In this document: in pieces, positions 1-8,322 of the stretch | Position numbering within the stretch: position 1 is the first letter of the stretch | How the letters are laid out: each line of letters begins with the position of its first letter | From: Betaproteobacteria bacterium | GTDB taxonomy: Bacteria; Pseudomonadota; Gammaproteobacteria; Burkholderiales; Usitatibacteraceae | Reading direction: 5' to 3' | Assembly (NCBI GenBank): GCA_012274175.1 | Contig: JAAOZZ010000262.1 | Location: 1-13,135 of the forward strand | DNA length: 13,135 nt | Translations under genes and position numbers: made by a program | The notes under the pieces: model-generated | What the model was told of the DNA's origin: nothing | What the model saw: the letters and a program-made list of their open reading frames with translations, nothing else | The model's database searches: none

Positions 1-14
1 GACTTTGCGCTGCG

Positions 15-549
15 TCATCCTCCCACGAGGCCCGTGAGGTCGTGCCACCCGTAGGCCACCTGGGCGAAGGAATGCAGCCCCAGCCGCTCGGTCTTGGCGC
101 CGATTTCCTCCCCGCCGACGGATTCGTAGAAAAGCCGCGCCCGGTTGGCCTTCAGCACCCAGAGGTAGAAGCCGAAGTGGCCGTGGCGCACGAAGTGCCG
201 GGCGCAGGCGCGCACCAGCTCGCGCCCGATGCCGCGGCGCTGCTCCGGCTGCAGCACGTACAGGGAGTAGATCTCCGCCTCGAGCCCTTCGAGGCGATGG
301 CGCGCCGCCCCGCACGAGGCGAATCCCACTGCCGTGCCGCCGCGCTCGGCGAGCCAGGTGGCGGCTTCGGGGGCGTCCAGGGCGAGGCGATGGCGCCAGG
401 TGGCGGCACTCCGGCTTCCGCCTTCCTGGGCGATCACCGCGAGGGGAAGGATTCCGGCGTAGGTGGTGCGCCAGCTTTCGCGGTGCACATGCGCGATGGC
501 CTCGGCGTCGCGCGGCGCGGCCGCGCGCAGGACGAGACCCGCGGCGACG

Positions 550-557
<8 letters not shown>
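15..557 (-). CDS. GNAT family N-acetyltransferase
   Basis: This is a 180-residue acetyl-CoA-dependent acetyltransferase of the GNAT fold; its acceptor cannot be read from sequence. The acetyl-CoA pyrophosphate loop is visible as QRRGIG (residues 106-111) after the beta-strand YSLYVLQP (98-104). The C-terminal half has the usual [12 protein letters not shown] segment (138-149). Length fits a single-domain GNAT. No ATG or GTG start fits. The only in-frame start near the beginning of the domain is TTG at 557-555, which overlaps the tkt stop (TTGTCTGA, 8 bp), with a purine-rich GAGGCGGCGG a short distance upstream inside tkt. That overlap points to translational coupling with transketolase and one transcript. 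The frame stays open further upstream inside tkt, but that part is arginine/serine/proline-rich shadow sequence without domain character. The family call is firm; a role linked to transketolase is not implied by anything in the protein. Confidence 0.85.
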
Positions 558-2556
<1,999 letters not shown>

Positions 2557-2576
2557 GGGAAATTTCTCGAAAATGC

Positions 2577-2606
2577 TTCACGAAGCAAGATATATGCGAT
2601 TATACT
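2577..2606 (+). promoter_or_regulatory. Candidate promoter of the speD operon
   Basis: On the plus strand TTCACG (2577-2582) and TATACT (2601-2606) are separated by 18 bases and resemble -35 and -10 elements (4/6 and 5/6 matches). A start near 2613 would give speD an unusually long leader of about 155 nt. The -10 overlaps the opposite-strand TATAAT of tkt, so RNA polymerase binding in the two directions would be mutually exclusive. The short palindrome GCTTCACGAAGC (2575-2586) covers the -35 and might be an operator. All inferred from sequence alone. Confidence 0.4.
2599..2604 (-). promoter_or_regulatory. Candidate -10 box of the tkt promoter
   Basis: The minus strand reads a perfect TATAAT here, inside the only markedly AT-rich stretch of the window (about 2562-2655). 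A start site about 7 bases downstream would give a tkt leader of roughly 36 nt. The matching -35 position is a poor fit to TTGACA, so an activator or another -35 arrangement is possible. Inferred from consensus match and position only. Confidence 0.45.
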
Positions 2607-2684
2607 TGCGCACTTTTTCACCGCGATATTTTTCGCTTGGGTAAACCTCTGCAAGAAGGATTTCGCCCGCCGCCCTGGGTCTGA

Positions 2685-2711
2685 GGGCGCCCCGCCGAAG
2701 GCGGGTCGCCC
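2685..2711 (+). promoter_or_regulatory. Stable hairpin in the speD leader
   Basis: This stretch folds into a nearly perfect GC-rich hairpin. GGGCG (2685-2689) pairs with CGCCC (2707-2711). After one C/T mismatch, CCCGCC (2691-2696) pairs with GGCGGG (2700-2705) around a GAA loop. No T-run follows, so it is not a standard intrinsic terminator. It could be the first stem of a structured speD leader or a copy of a dispersed palindromic repeat. The pairing is seen directly; the function is inferred. Confidence 0.5.
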
Positions 2712-2723
2712 GAGGTCGCGCGC

Positions 2724-2780
2724 GCAGTCCCTCCACTGCGGATCTTTGCTTGGAAGGGGGTATCGAAGTGAAGGGACTGC
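2724..2780 (+). promoter_or_regulatory. Inverted repeat enclosing the speD start: possible translational switch
   Basis: Bases 2724-2741 pair with 2763-2780. A perfect 9-bp helix (GCAGTCCCT with AGGGACTGC) is followed by one C/A mismatch, then CACT pairing with AGTG, a G/A mismatch, and CG pairing with CG plus a G/U wobble. Fifteen Watson-Crick pairs and one wobble fill 18 positions. The GTG start codon (2768-2770) is entirely inside the stem, and the Shine-Dalgarno GGAAGGGGG (2752-2760) lies in the 21-base loop. A smaller hairpin, CGCAGT (2723-2728) with ACTGCG (2735-2740), uses the same left-arm bases and cannot form at the same time. Such mutually exclusive folds are typical of translational control. 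The ligand or trigger is unknown; SAM or a polyamine would make metabolic sense. Confidence 0.5.
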
Positions 2781-3172
2781 ACATCATCGCTGACCTGTAC
2801 AACTGCCAGAAGGGCGAGCTGCTGGTCTCGTCCGCGAAGCTGCGCGAGCTGTGCGTGGACGCCTGCCGCGCCGTGGGCCTCACGGTGCTCGGGGACCACT
2901 TCTACCAGTTCGACGGCGCCAACGGCATCCAGGACGGGGGCGCGACGGGCGCGGTCGTGCTCGCCGAATCCCACCTCGCGATCCACACCTGGCCGGAGCG
3001 CGACGCGGCCACCCTCGACGTGTACGTCTGCAACTTCACGTCCGACAACACCGGCAAGGCCGAGGCGGTGTACAAGACCCTGGTCAAGGCCCTGAAGCCC
3101 GGCGACGTGCTCGTCGAGCGCGTGATGCGCGGCAAGGACCTTCCCATCAAGCGGCGCGTGGCCAACGGCTGA
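2768..3172 (+). CDS. speD: S-adenosylmethionine decarboxylase proenzyme
   Basis: The enzyme decarboxylates SAM to give the aminopropyl donor for spermidine synthesis. It is made as a proenzyme that cuts itself at a serine to form its pyruvoyl cofactor. The 134-residue product is the short prokaryotic class. AESHLAIHTWPE (66-77) carries the self-cleavage site E67-S68 and the processing histidine H73, and C88 in YVCNF is the proton-donor cysteine. Their spacing matches the Thermotoga-type enzyme. I chose the GTG at 2768 because GGAAGGGGG (2752-2760) sits 7 bases upstream and translation then begins KGLHIIADL. A TTG at 2750 would start before that Shine-Dalgarno. It is the first gene of the plus-strand run, preceded by a long structured leader, and speE follows after 19 bases. 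Confidence 0.96.
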   Translation: MKGLHIIADLYNCQKGELLVSSAKLRELCVDACRAVGLTVLGDHFYQFDGANGIQDGGATGAVVLAESHLAIHTWPERDAATLDVYVCNFTSDNTGKAEAVYKTLVKALKPGDVLVERVMRGKDLPIKRRVANG

Positions 3173-3191
3173 CGCGCTGCCGTCCCGCGCG

Positions 3192-4037
3192 GTGTCCGGC
3201 AAGATCTACGAGCGCCTGAACGAGGCGAGCGGCGTCTACTTCGAGGGCAGCCTCGTCGAGCGCCGCCGCACGCCGTTCCAGGAGCTCGAGGTCTACGAGA
3301 CCCCCGAGCTCGGGCGCATCTTCCGCCTGGACGGCTGCAACATGACGTCCGAGCGCGACGAGTTCATCTACCACGAGAACCTCGTGCACCCGGCGGCGGT
3401 CGCGCACCCGGATCCGCGGCGCGCCCTGGTGATCGGGGGCGGCGACGGCGGATCTTCCGAGGAGCTGCTCAAGCACCCTTCGCTCGAAGGGGTGCACATG
3501 GCCGAGCTCGATCCGGTGGTGATCGAGGTGGCCCGCGCGCAGTTCTCGAAGGTGCACCGCGGGGCCTTCGACGACCCGCGCCTGAAGGTCACCGTGGGCG
3601 ACGGCCTCGCCTACCTGCGCGAGACCACGGTGCGCTACGACCTGGTGGCCCTGGACCTCACCGATCCGGTGGGGCCGTCGCTCGAGCTCTATTCGCCCGC
3701 CACCTTCGCGCTCGCCAAGCGCGCCATGGCCCCGGGAGGCGCTCTCACGCTGCATATCGGTTCGCCGTTCTCCCATCCCCAGCGGGTGCGCGAGACCCTG
3801 GGCAACCTGCGCCGTGTGTTCGCGGTCGTGGCACCCTACTTCGTGCACATCCCCCTCTACGGCTCCATCTGGGGCTTCGCGTGCGCCTCGGACACGCTCG
3901 ACCCGCGCACGCTTTCGCCCGGGGAAGTCGAGCGCGCGATCGCCGCGCGCGGCCTGCGCGACCTGCAGTACTACAACGGCGACGTGCACCGCGCCGTATT
4001 CGCGTTGCCCAACTACATCCGCGCGCTCGCCGCCTGA
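3192..4037 (+). CDS. speE: Polyamine aminopropyltransferase (spermidine synthase)
   Basis: The enzyme transfers the aminopropyl group of decarboxylated SAM to an amine, normally putrescine giving spermidine and methylthioadenosine. The 281 residues match the usual length. A small N-terminal beta domain is followed by a Rossmann methyltransferase-like domain with VIGGGDGG (80-87), AELDPVVIEVAR (104-115) and the catalytic DLTDPVGP (155-162; D155 and D158). ERDEFIYHE (54-62) is the usual substrate-side segment. Just before it the protein reads LDGCNMTS, where the best-known members have LDGVVQTT, so amine preference may differ. The start is GTG at 3192, without a clear Shine-Dalgarno, 19 bases after speD; no other start fits the fold. 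The pairing with speD shows it belongs to the aminopropylation pathway. No ornithine or arginine decarboxylase gene is nearby. Confidence 0.95.
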   Translation: MSGKIYERLNEASGVYFEGSLVERRRTPFQELEVYETPELGRIFRLDGCNMTSERDEFIYHENLVHPAAVAHPDPRRALVIGGGDGGSSEELLKHPSLEGVHMAELDPVVIEVARAQFSKVHRGAFDDPRLKVTVGDGLAYLRETTVRYDLVALDLTDPVGPSLELYSPATFALAKRAMAPGGALTLHIGSPFSHPQRVRETLGNLRRVFAVVAPYFVHIPLYGSIWGFACASDTLDPRTLSPGEVERAIAARGLRDLQYYNGDVHRAVFALPNYIRALAA

Positions 4038-4065
4038 AGCGCTTGCCGCCCGGGAGGAGGGGGAA

Positions 4066-4410
4066 ATGCTGAAGAAGATGCGCCGATCCTCGGGCCGGGT
4101 GACCCTGGTGCTGATGGGCATGGCGGCCCTCGCGGCGTGCAGCCGACAGGACGGCGAACGCCGCGACGTCTACGCTTCGCGCGAGGATTGCCTCGCGGAC
4201 TGGGGCAACCGCCCCGAGGACTGCACCGCGGCGTCCGACGAGCGCCACCGCGCGGGCGGCTTCTTCTACGGGCCGGTCTATCGGTACCACGCCACGGGCG
4301 GCGGCTCCGCGTGGACCGGCGGCACGCGCGGCGGACGATCGATCGGGAGCACCTCGTCGCACACGAGCCGCGGCGGGTTTGGCGCGTCGGGCCGCTCGTC
4401 GGGAGGCTAG
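4066..4410 (+). CDS. DUF1190 (YgiB/YjfM)-like lipoprotein
   Basis: This 114-residue secreted lipoprotein resembles the DUF1190 family (YgiB and YjfM of E. coli), whose biochemical role is not established. A basic N-terminus and hydrophobic stretch lead to the lipobox LAAC (22-25), so C25 should be lipidated; serine at +2 favours the outer membrane. The mature part has the family-like YASREDCLADWG (36-47) with a second cysteine C53 (a possible C42-C53 disulfide), then FFYGPVYRY (66-74). The tail is low-complexity, rich in Gly, Ser, Thr and Arg, and contains SRGGFG (101-106), a recognisable YgiB-like feature. It is shorter than YgiB. The ATG at 4066 follows a strong GGGAGGAGGGGG (4052-4063). 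It sits between speE and the Gsp-synthetase-like gene, the same partner YgiB has in E. coli, which supports the call despite low overall complexity. Confidence 0.75.
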   Translation: MLKKMRRSSGRVTLVLMGMAALAACSRQDGERRDVYASREDCLADWGNRPEDCTAASDERHRAGGFFYGPVYRYHATGGGSAWTGGTRGGRSIGSTSSHTSRGGFGASGRSSGG

Positions 4411-4416
4411 GCGGCG

Positions 4417-5550
4417 ATGCAAAGGCAGGAGCGCGTTCCCCGCGTCGACTGGGCATCGAAGGTCGAGGCGCTGGGCTTCGACTTCCACACCATCGACGGC
4501 GCGACATACTGGGACGAGCGTGCTTGCTACCGCTTCACCGCCGCCGAGATCGACACCCTCGAGGCGGCGACCTCGCAGCTGCATGAGCGCTGCATCGAGG
4601 CCGCCGCACGCGTGATCGAGAAGGGCGACTACGGGCGGTTTCGCATTCCCGATGCATTCCACGGCCTCATCGAGCGCTCTTGGGAGGACGACGAGAAGAG
4701 CCTCTACGGCCGCTTCGACCTCGCGTGGAACGGCGAGGGCGAGCCGAAGATGCTCGAGTACAACGCCGACACGCCCACGGCGCTGCTGGAGGCGAGCGTC
4801 GTGCAGTGGTACTGGCTGCAGGACGCCTTCCCGGCCGAAGACCAGTTCAACTCGATCCACGAGAAGCTCATCGCGCGCTGGCGGCAGATGCGCGGCGGCC
4901 TGCCCGCCGACGGGCGCGTGTATTTCGCGGGGGATGCCGATTCCCGCGAGGACCGCGGCAACCTCGACTACCTGCGCGACACGGCGCTGCAGGCGGGACT
5001 GGACGCGCGCGCCATCGCCATCGCCGACATCGGCTGGAACGGCGAGCGCTTCGTGGACCTGGACGAGCGTCCCATCGCCGCGCTCTTCAAGCTCTATCCC
5101 TGGGAGTGGATGGTGCGCGAGGAGTTCGGGCCGCACCTGCCGGGAGCCGGGATGCGCGTGATCGAGCCCCCGTGGAAGATGCTGCTGTCGAACAAGGCCA
5201 TCCTGCCCGTGCTCTGGGAGATGTTTCCGGGGCATCCCAACCTCCTCGCGGCGAGCTTCGAGCCCGGCCGCTTCGCCACCGACTTCGTGAAGAAGCCGCT
5301 TTACTCGCGCGAGGGCGCCAACGTCTCCATCACCGCCGCGGGCGGCACGCTCGAGGCGCCCGGCGAGTACGGCGAGGAAGGCTACGTCTGGCAGGCGTAC
5401 CACGAGCTCGCGCGTTTCGGAGCGAACTACACCGTCATCGGATCGTGGATCGTGGGCGAGGAGCCCGCGGGCATCGGCATCCGCGAGGACGATACGCCCA
5501 TCACGAAGGACTCGAGCCGCTTCGTGCCCCACTACTACGTCCCGGACTGA
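4417..5550 (+). CDS. Glutathionylspermidine synthetase-like ATP-grasp amide ligase (YgiC/YjfC type)
   Basis: The 377-residue protein corresponds to the C-terminal synthetase domain of glutathionylspermidine synthetase/amidase, a C-N ligase that activates a carboxylate with ATP and joins it to an amine. The N-terminal amidase half of the bifunctional enzyme is absent, as in YgiC and YjfC. Conserved blocks are YGRFDLAW (97-104), KMLEYNADTPTALLEAS (111-127) with likely metal/ATP ligands E114 and N116, LFKLYPWEWM (223-232), EPPWKMLLSNKAILPVLWE (250-268), and VKKPLYSREGANV (291-303) with an ATP-binding lysine. The ATG at 4417 is 6 bases after the lipoprotein stop, and GGGAGG (4401-4406) lies within that gene's last codons. 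True substrates are unproven for this subfamily. Location behind speDE argues for a spermidine-like amine here; the carboxylate could be glutathione, another peptide or a cell-envelope component. Confidence 0.9.
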   Translation: MQRQERVPRVDWASKVEALGFDFHTIDGATYWDERACYRFTAAEIDTLEAATSQLHERCIEAAARVIEKGDYGRFRIPDAFHGLIERSWEDDEKSLYGRFDLAWNGEGEPKMLEYNADTPTALLEASVVQWYWLQDAFPAEDQFNSIHEKLIARWRQMRGGLPADGRVYFAGDADSREDRGNLDYLRDTALQAGLDARAIAIADIGWNGERFVDLDERPIAALFKLYPWEWMVREEFGPHLPGAGMRVIEPPWKMLLSNKAILPVLWEMFPGHPNLLAASFEPGRFATDFVKKPLYSREGANVSITAAGGTLEAPGEYGEEGYVWQAYHELARFGANYTVIGSWIVGEEPAGIGIREDDTPITKDSSRFVPHYYVPD

Positions 5551-5567
5551 AGGGAAGGAACCCCGCC

Positions 5568-5978
5568 ATGAGCGCAGTCTTCGATTCGTTCGCCCGCTTC
5601 GACGATTTCCTGGTCTACCTCGCCGTCTCGCTGGTGCTCCTGGGGCTATTCATCGCCCTCTACATCCGCATCACGCCCTACCGCGAGCTCGCCCTCATCG
5701 GCGAGGGCAACATGGCGGCGTCCTTCAGCCTCTCCGGGTCGCTCCTGGGCTTCATCGTGCCGCTCGCCGCCGCGGTGCGCTACAGCGTGGGGCTCGCCGA
5801 CATGGCGATCTGGGGCCTCGTGGCGCTCGCGGTCCAGCTCGCCGCCTTCGTGGCGGTGAAGCTGATGATCCCCACCCTCACCCAGGACATCCAGGCCGGC
5901 AAGGGCGCCCAGGGCTTCTTCCTCGGATCGATCTCGCTCGGCGTGGGGCTGCTCGACGCGGCGTGCATGAGCTACTAG
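5568..5978 (+). CDS. DUF350 (YjfL-type) inner-membrane protein
   Basis: This 136-residue integral membrane protein has four predicted membrane segments at about 14-34, 52-70, 79-98 and 115-132. The family signature is visible after the first segment as ELALIGEGNMAASFSLSGSL (40-59), a GN-containing motif followed by a small-residue-rich helix. DUF350 proteins such as E. coli YjfL have no settled biochemical function. They recur beside YjfC-type ligases and DUF1190 lipoproteins, as here. A Shine-Dalgarno AGGGAAGGAA (5551-5560) precedes the ATG at 5568, only 17 bases after the ligase gene. A role as a membrane anchor, channel or transporter for the ligase product is inference. Length matches the family, with no truncation. 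Confidence 0.85.
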   Translation: MSAVFDSFARFDDFLVYLAVSLVLLGLFIALYIRITPYRELALIGEGNMAASFSLSGSLLGFIVPLAAAVRYSVGLADMAIWGLVALAVQLAAFVAVKLMIPTLTQDIQAGKGAQGFFLGSISLGVGLLDAACMSY

Positions 5979-5979
5979 G

Positions 5980-6711
5980 ATGCCGCCTCCCCGCATCCAC
6001 TGCGACGTGCGCCTCGGACCCGGGGCCCAGTTCACGCTGGCGCCCGAGGCCGCCCAGCACGTCTCGCGCGCGCTCCGGCTGAAGGTGGGCGACGGCCTCG
6101 CGGTGTTCGACGGGCGGGGCGGCGAGTACGAGGCGGTGATCCAGCGCATCGACCGGGACCGTGTGGACGTGAAGGTGGGCGCGGCGCGCGACGTGGAGCG
6201 GGAACCCGCCCTCGCCGTGGGCCTGGTGCAGGGACTGCCCGAGGCGGACAAGATGGACTGGATCATCCAGAAGGCGGTGGAGCTGGGGGTTGCGTGGATC
6301 CAGCCGCTCGTCTGCGACCGCAGCGTGGTGCGTATCACGGGGGAGCGCGCGGCCCGGCGCGAGGCCCACTGGCGCCGCGTGGCGGTCGCCGCGTGCGAGC
6401 AGTGCGGCCGCAACCGCATTCCCGACGTATACCCGACCCTGGCATTCCAGGTCTGGATCGCCGCCCCCGCGTCGATCCCGCGCTGGATGCTGCAGCCCGG
6501 CGCGCCGCCGCTTGCGCTCCACGCGCCGCCCGAAGGCGCCTTCGAGCTGCTGGTGGGCCCCGAGGGCGGGTTGTCGGACCGGGAGCGCGACCTGGCGCTC
6601 GGCCGTGGGTGCGAGCCGTTGTCCCTGGGACCGCGGGTGCTGCGCGCCGAAACCGCGCCCCTCGCGGCACTCGCCGCCATCCAGGCGCTGTGGGGCGACT
6701 TCTCCGGCTAG
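5980..6711 (+). CDS. rsmE: 16S rRNA (uracil-1498-N3)-methyltransferase
   Basis: RsmE uses SAM to methylate U1498 of 16S rRNA in the small subunit. The 243-residue length is typical. An N-terminal PUA-like RNA-binding domain includes [12 protein letters not shown] (27-38). The C-terminal SPOUT-type trefoil-knot domain shows [14 protein letters not shown] (91-104), [12 protein letters not shown] (137-148), [14 protein letters not shown] (189-202) and [19 protein letters not shown] (214-232), which together form the SAM-binding knot. The ATG at 5980 comes one base after the DUF350 stop, indicating co-translation. The gene is a housekeeping function with no obvious tie to polyamines beyond shared use of SAM. 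Confidence 0.96.
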   Translation: MPPPRIHCDVRLGPGAQFTLAPEAAQHVSRALRLKVGDGLAVFDGRGGEYEAVIQRIDRDRVDVKVGAARDVEREPALAVGLVQGLPEADKMDWIIQKAVELGVAWIQPLVCDRSVVRITGERAARREAHWRRVAVAACEQCGRNRIPDVYPTLAFQVWIAAPASIPRWMLQPGAPPLALHAPPEGAFELLVGPEGGLSDRERDLALGRGCEPLSLGPRVLRAETAPLAALAAIQALWGDFSG

Positions 6712-6722
6712 AATGGCCGGCC

Positions 6723-8048
6723 ATGCCGAAACCGCCCGCCCTCAAGACCGAAGCCTTCGTCAAGTGGTTTCGCGCGGCCACGCCCTACATCCATCGCTGG
6801 GGCGGGGCGACCTTCGTGATCGCCTTCGGCGGCGAGGTGCTGGCCGACGGGGAATTCCAGCAGCTCACCCACGACATCAACGTGCTGGTGAGCCTCGAGG
6901 TGCGCGTGGTGCTGGTGCACGGCACGCGTCCGCAGATCGAGGAGCAGATGCGCCAGCACGGGGTCACGCCGAGATACGAGCAGAACCGGCGCGTGACCGA
7001 CGACCGCGCGCTCGCCTGCGTGAAGGAGGCCAACGGCATCGTGCGCGTGGAGATGGAGGCGCTCCTTTCGATGGAGCTCGCCAACAGCCCCATGTGGGGC
7101 GCGGACATTCGCGTCTCCTCGGGCAACTTCGTGACGGCCAAGCCCGTGGGCGTGGTGGGCGGCGTGGATTTCCAGCACACGGGCGAGGTGCGCAAGATCG
7201 ACGCCGAAGGAATCCGCCGCCGCCTCGACGACCACGAGGTGGTGCTGATCTCCCCCATCGGCTTTTCGCCCACCGGCGACGTGTTCAATTGCACCGTGGA
7301 GGATGTGGCCACTTCCACTGCGATCGCGCTCGGGGCCGACAAGCTGATCTTCCTCACGGAGACCCAGGGCGCCCTCGACGGGAAGGGGCGCCTGGTCTCC
7401 GAGCTCACGGTGAAGCAGGCCGCGGAACTCACGGCCGCGAACAACCTCCCCCTGGACGTGCAGATCTACCTTCCGTGCGCGATCCGGGCGTGCGCGGGCG
7501 GGGTGAAGCGCGCGCACCTCATCAGCCGGCACGTGGACGGGGCGCTGCTGATCGAGCTCTTCACGCACCACGGCATCGGCACCATGGTCGTGCCCGAGTC
7601 GCCCGAGGAAATCCGGCCCGCGGGCCGCGAGGACGTCGCGGGGATCGTGCAGATCCTGGAGCCCCTCGAGCAGCAGGGCATCCTGGTCAAGCGCAGCCCC
7701 GACGAGCTCGAGCGCGAGATCGAGCGCTTCTTCGTGATCGCGGGCGAGGGGAACATTCTCGGCTGCGCCGCGCTCTACCCGTATCCCGAGGAGAAGGCGG
7801 CGGAGCTGGCCGCGCTCGCGGTGAACCCGTTCTATCGCGACGGCGGGCGCGGCGAGAGGCTGCTCGAGTACGCCGAGGCCAGCGCGCGCGCGCAGGGCAT
7901 GAAATCGCTTTTCGTCCTCTCGACCCGCACCACCCACTGGTTCCTGGAACGCGGCTTCGCCGAGGCCGCGCCGGAGCGGCTGCCCGCGGCGCGGCGGGGC
8001 CGCTACAACACCGATCGTCGTTCGAAGGTATTCGTGAAGGAGCTCTAG
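6723..8048 (+). CDS. argA: Amino-acid N-acetyltransferase (N-acetylglutamate synthase)
   Basis: ArgA acetylates glutamate with acetyl-CoA, the first step of arginine synthesis. The 441-residue protein has the classical two-domain form. An amino-acid-kinase-like domain (about 20-290) includes [10 protein letters not shown] (31-40) and [14 protein letters not shown] (62-75) and would be the arginine-sensing part. A C-terminal GNAT domain (about 295-441) includes [17 protein letters not shown] (368-384), the acetyl-CoA loop, and [13 protein letters not shown] (400-412). The start is the ATG at 6723, 11 bases after rsmE. It lies inside the perfect 12-bp palindrome ATGGCCGGCCAT (6713-6724), whose first ATG is out of frame. 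No clear Shine-Dalgarno is visible. Its presence in the same run as speDE could link arginine/ornithine supply to polyamine output, but the rsmE-argA-yggX segment may simply be adjacent. Confidence 0.97.
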   Translation: MPKPPALKTEAFVKWFRAATPYIHRWGGATFVIAFGGEVLADGEFQQLTHDINVLVSLEVRVVLVHGTRPQIEEQMRQHGVTPRYEQNRRVTDDRALACVKEANGIVRVEMEALLSMELANSPMWGADIRVSSGNFVTAKPVGVVGGVDFQHTGEVRKIDAEGIRRRLDDHEVVLISPIGFSPTGDVFNCTVEDVATSTAIALGADKLIFLTETQGALDGKGRLVSELTVKQAAELTAANNLPLDVQIYLPCAIRACAGGVKRAHLISRHVDGALLIELFTHHGIGTMVVPESPEEIRPAGREDVAGIVQILEPLEQQGILVKRSPDELEREIERFFVIAGEGNILGCAALYPYPEEKAAELAALAVNPFYRDGGRGERLLEYAEASARAQGMKSLFVLSTRTTHWFLERGFAEAAPERLPAARRGRYNTDRRSKVFVKEL

Positions 8049-8050
8049 CA

Positions 8051-8320
8051 ATGTCCCGCATGGTGAACTGCGTCAAGTTGAAGCGCGAGGCCGAGGGCCT
8101 CGACCACCCTCCGTACCCGGGCGAGCTCGGCAAGCGCCTCTGGGAGAGCGTCTCGAAGGAAGCATGGAAGGCCTGGCTCGAGCACCAGAAGATGCTGGTG
8201 AACGAGAACCGCCTGAACCTCGCCGATCCCAAGGCGCGCAAGTATCTCGAGGAGCAGATGCGCAACCACTTCTTCGGCGAAGGCGCCGACGCCGCCACCG
8301 GCTACGTCCCCAAGCCGTAG
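8051..8320 (+). CDS. yggX: Probable Fe(II)-trafficking / oxidative damage protection protein
   Basis: YggX proteins are small cytoplasmic proteins linked to iron handling and protection of Fe-S clusters from oxidants. The 89-residue product is full length and shows the whole family pattern: [20 protein letters not shown] (4-23), [20 protein letters not shown] (24-43), then [20 protein letters not shown] (45-64) and a C-terminal FFGEG. The cysteine near the N-terminus (C7) is the conserved one. A Shine-Dalgarno GAAGGAG (8036-8042) lies within the 3' end of argA, 8 bases before the ATG at 8051. There are two bases between the argA stop and this start. It is the last gene of the plus-strand run and is followed by a hairpin. 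Confidence 0.96.
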   Translation: MSRMVNCVKLKREAEGLDHPPYPGELGKRLWESVSKEAWKAWLEHQKMLVNENRLNLADPKARKYLEEQMRNHFFGEGADAATGYVPKP

Positions 8321-8322
8321 TC

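Noticed and set aside
2691..2705. Hairpin in the speD leader as an intrinsic terminator
   Set aside because: No T-run follows the stem, and the next bases are GC-rich, so factor-independent termination is unlikely.
2750..2767. Earlier TTG start for speD at 2750
   Set aside because: The Shine-Dalgarno GGAAGGGGG lies downstream of that TTG and is correctly spaced for the GTG at 2768.
3745..5532. 595-codon minus-strand open frame opposite speE, the lipoprotein and the ligase gene
   Set aside because: It spans three well-supported plus-strand genes and has low-complexity composition with no motif; a high-GC artefact.
6294..8048. Extended argA frame beginning inside rsmE
   Set aside because: The first 143 codons overlap the conserved C-terminal knot of RsmE in another frame and lack the ArgA N-terminus; the ATG at 6723 gives the standard protein.
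6290..8320. Extended yggX frame of 676 codons through argA
   Set aside because: YggX is 89 residues with a good Shine-Dalgarno at 8036-8042; the upstream part is an Arg/Gly/Ala-rich shadow of argA.
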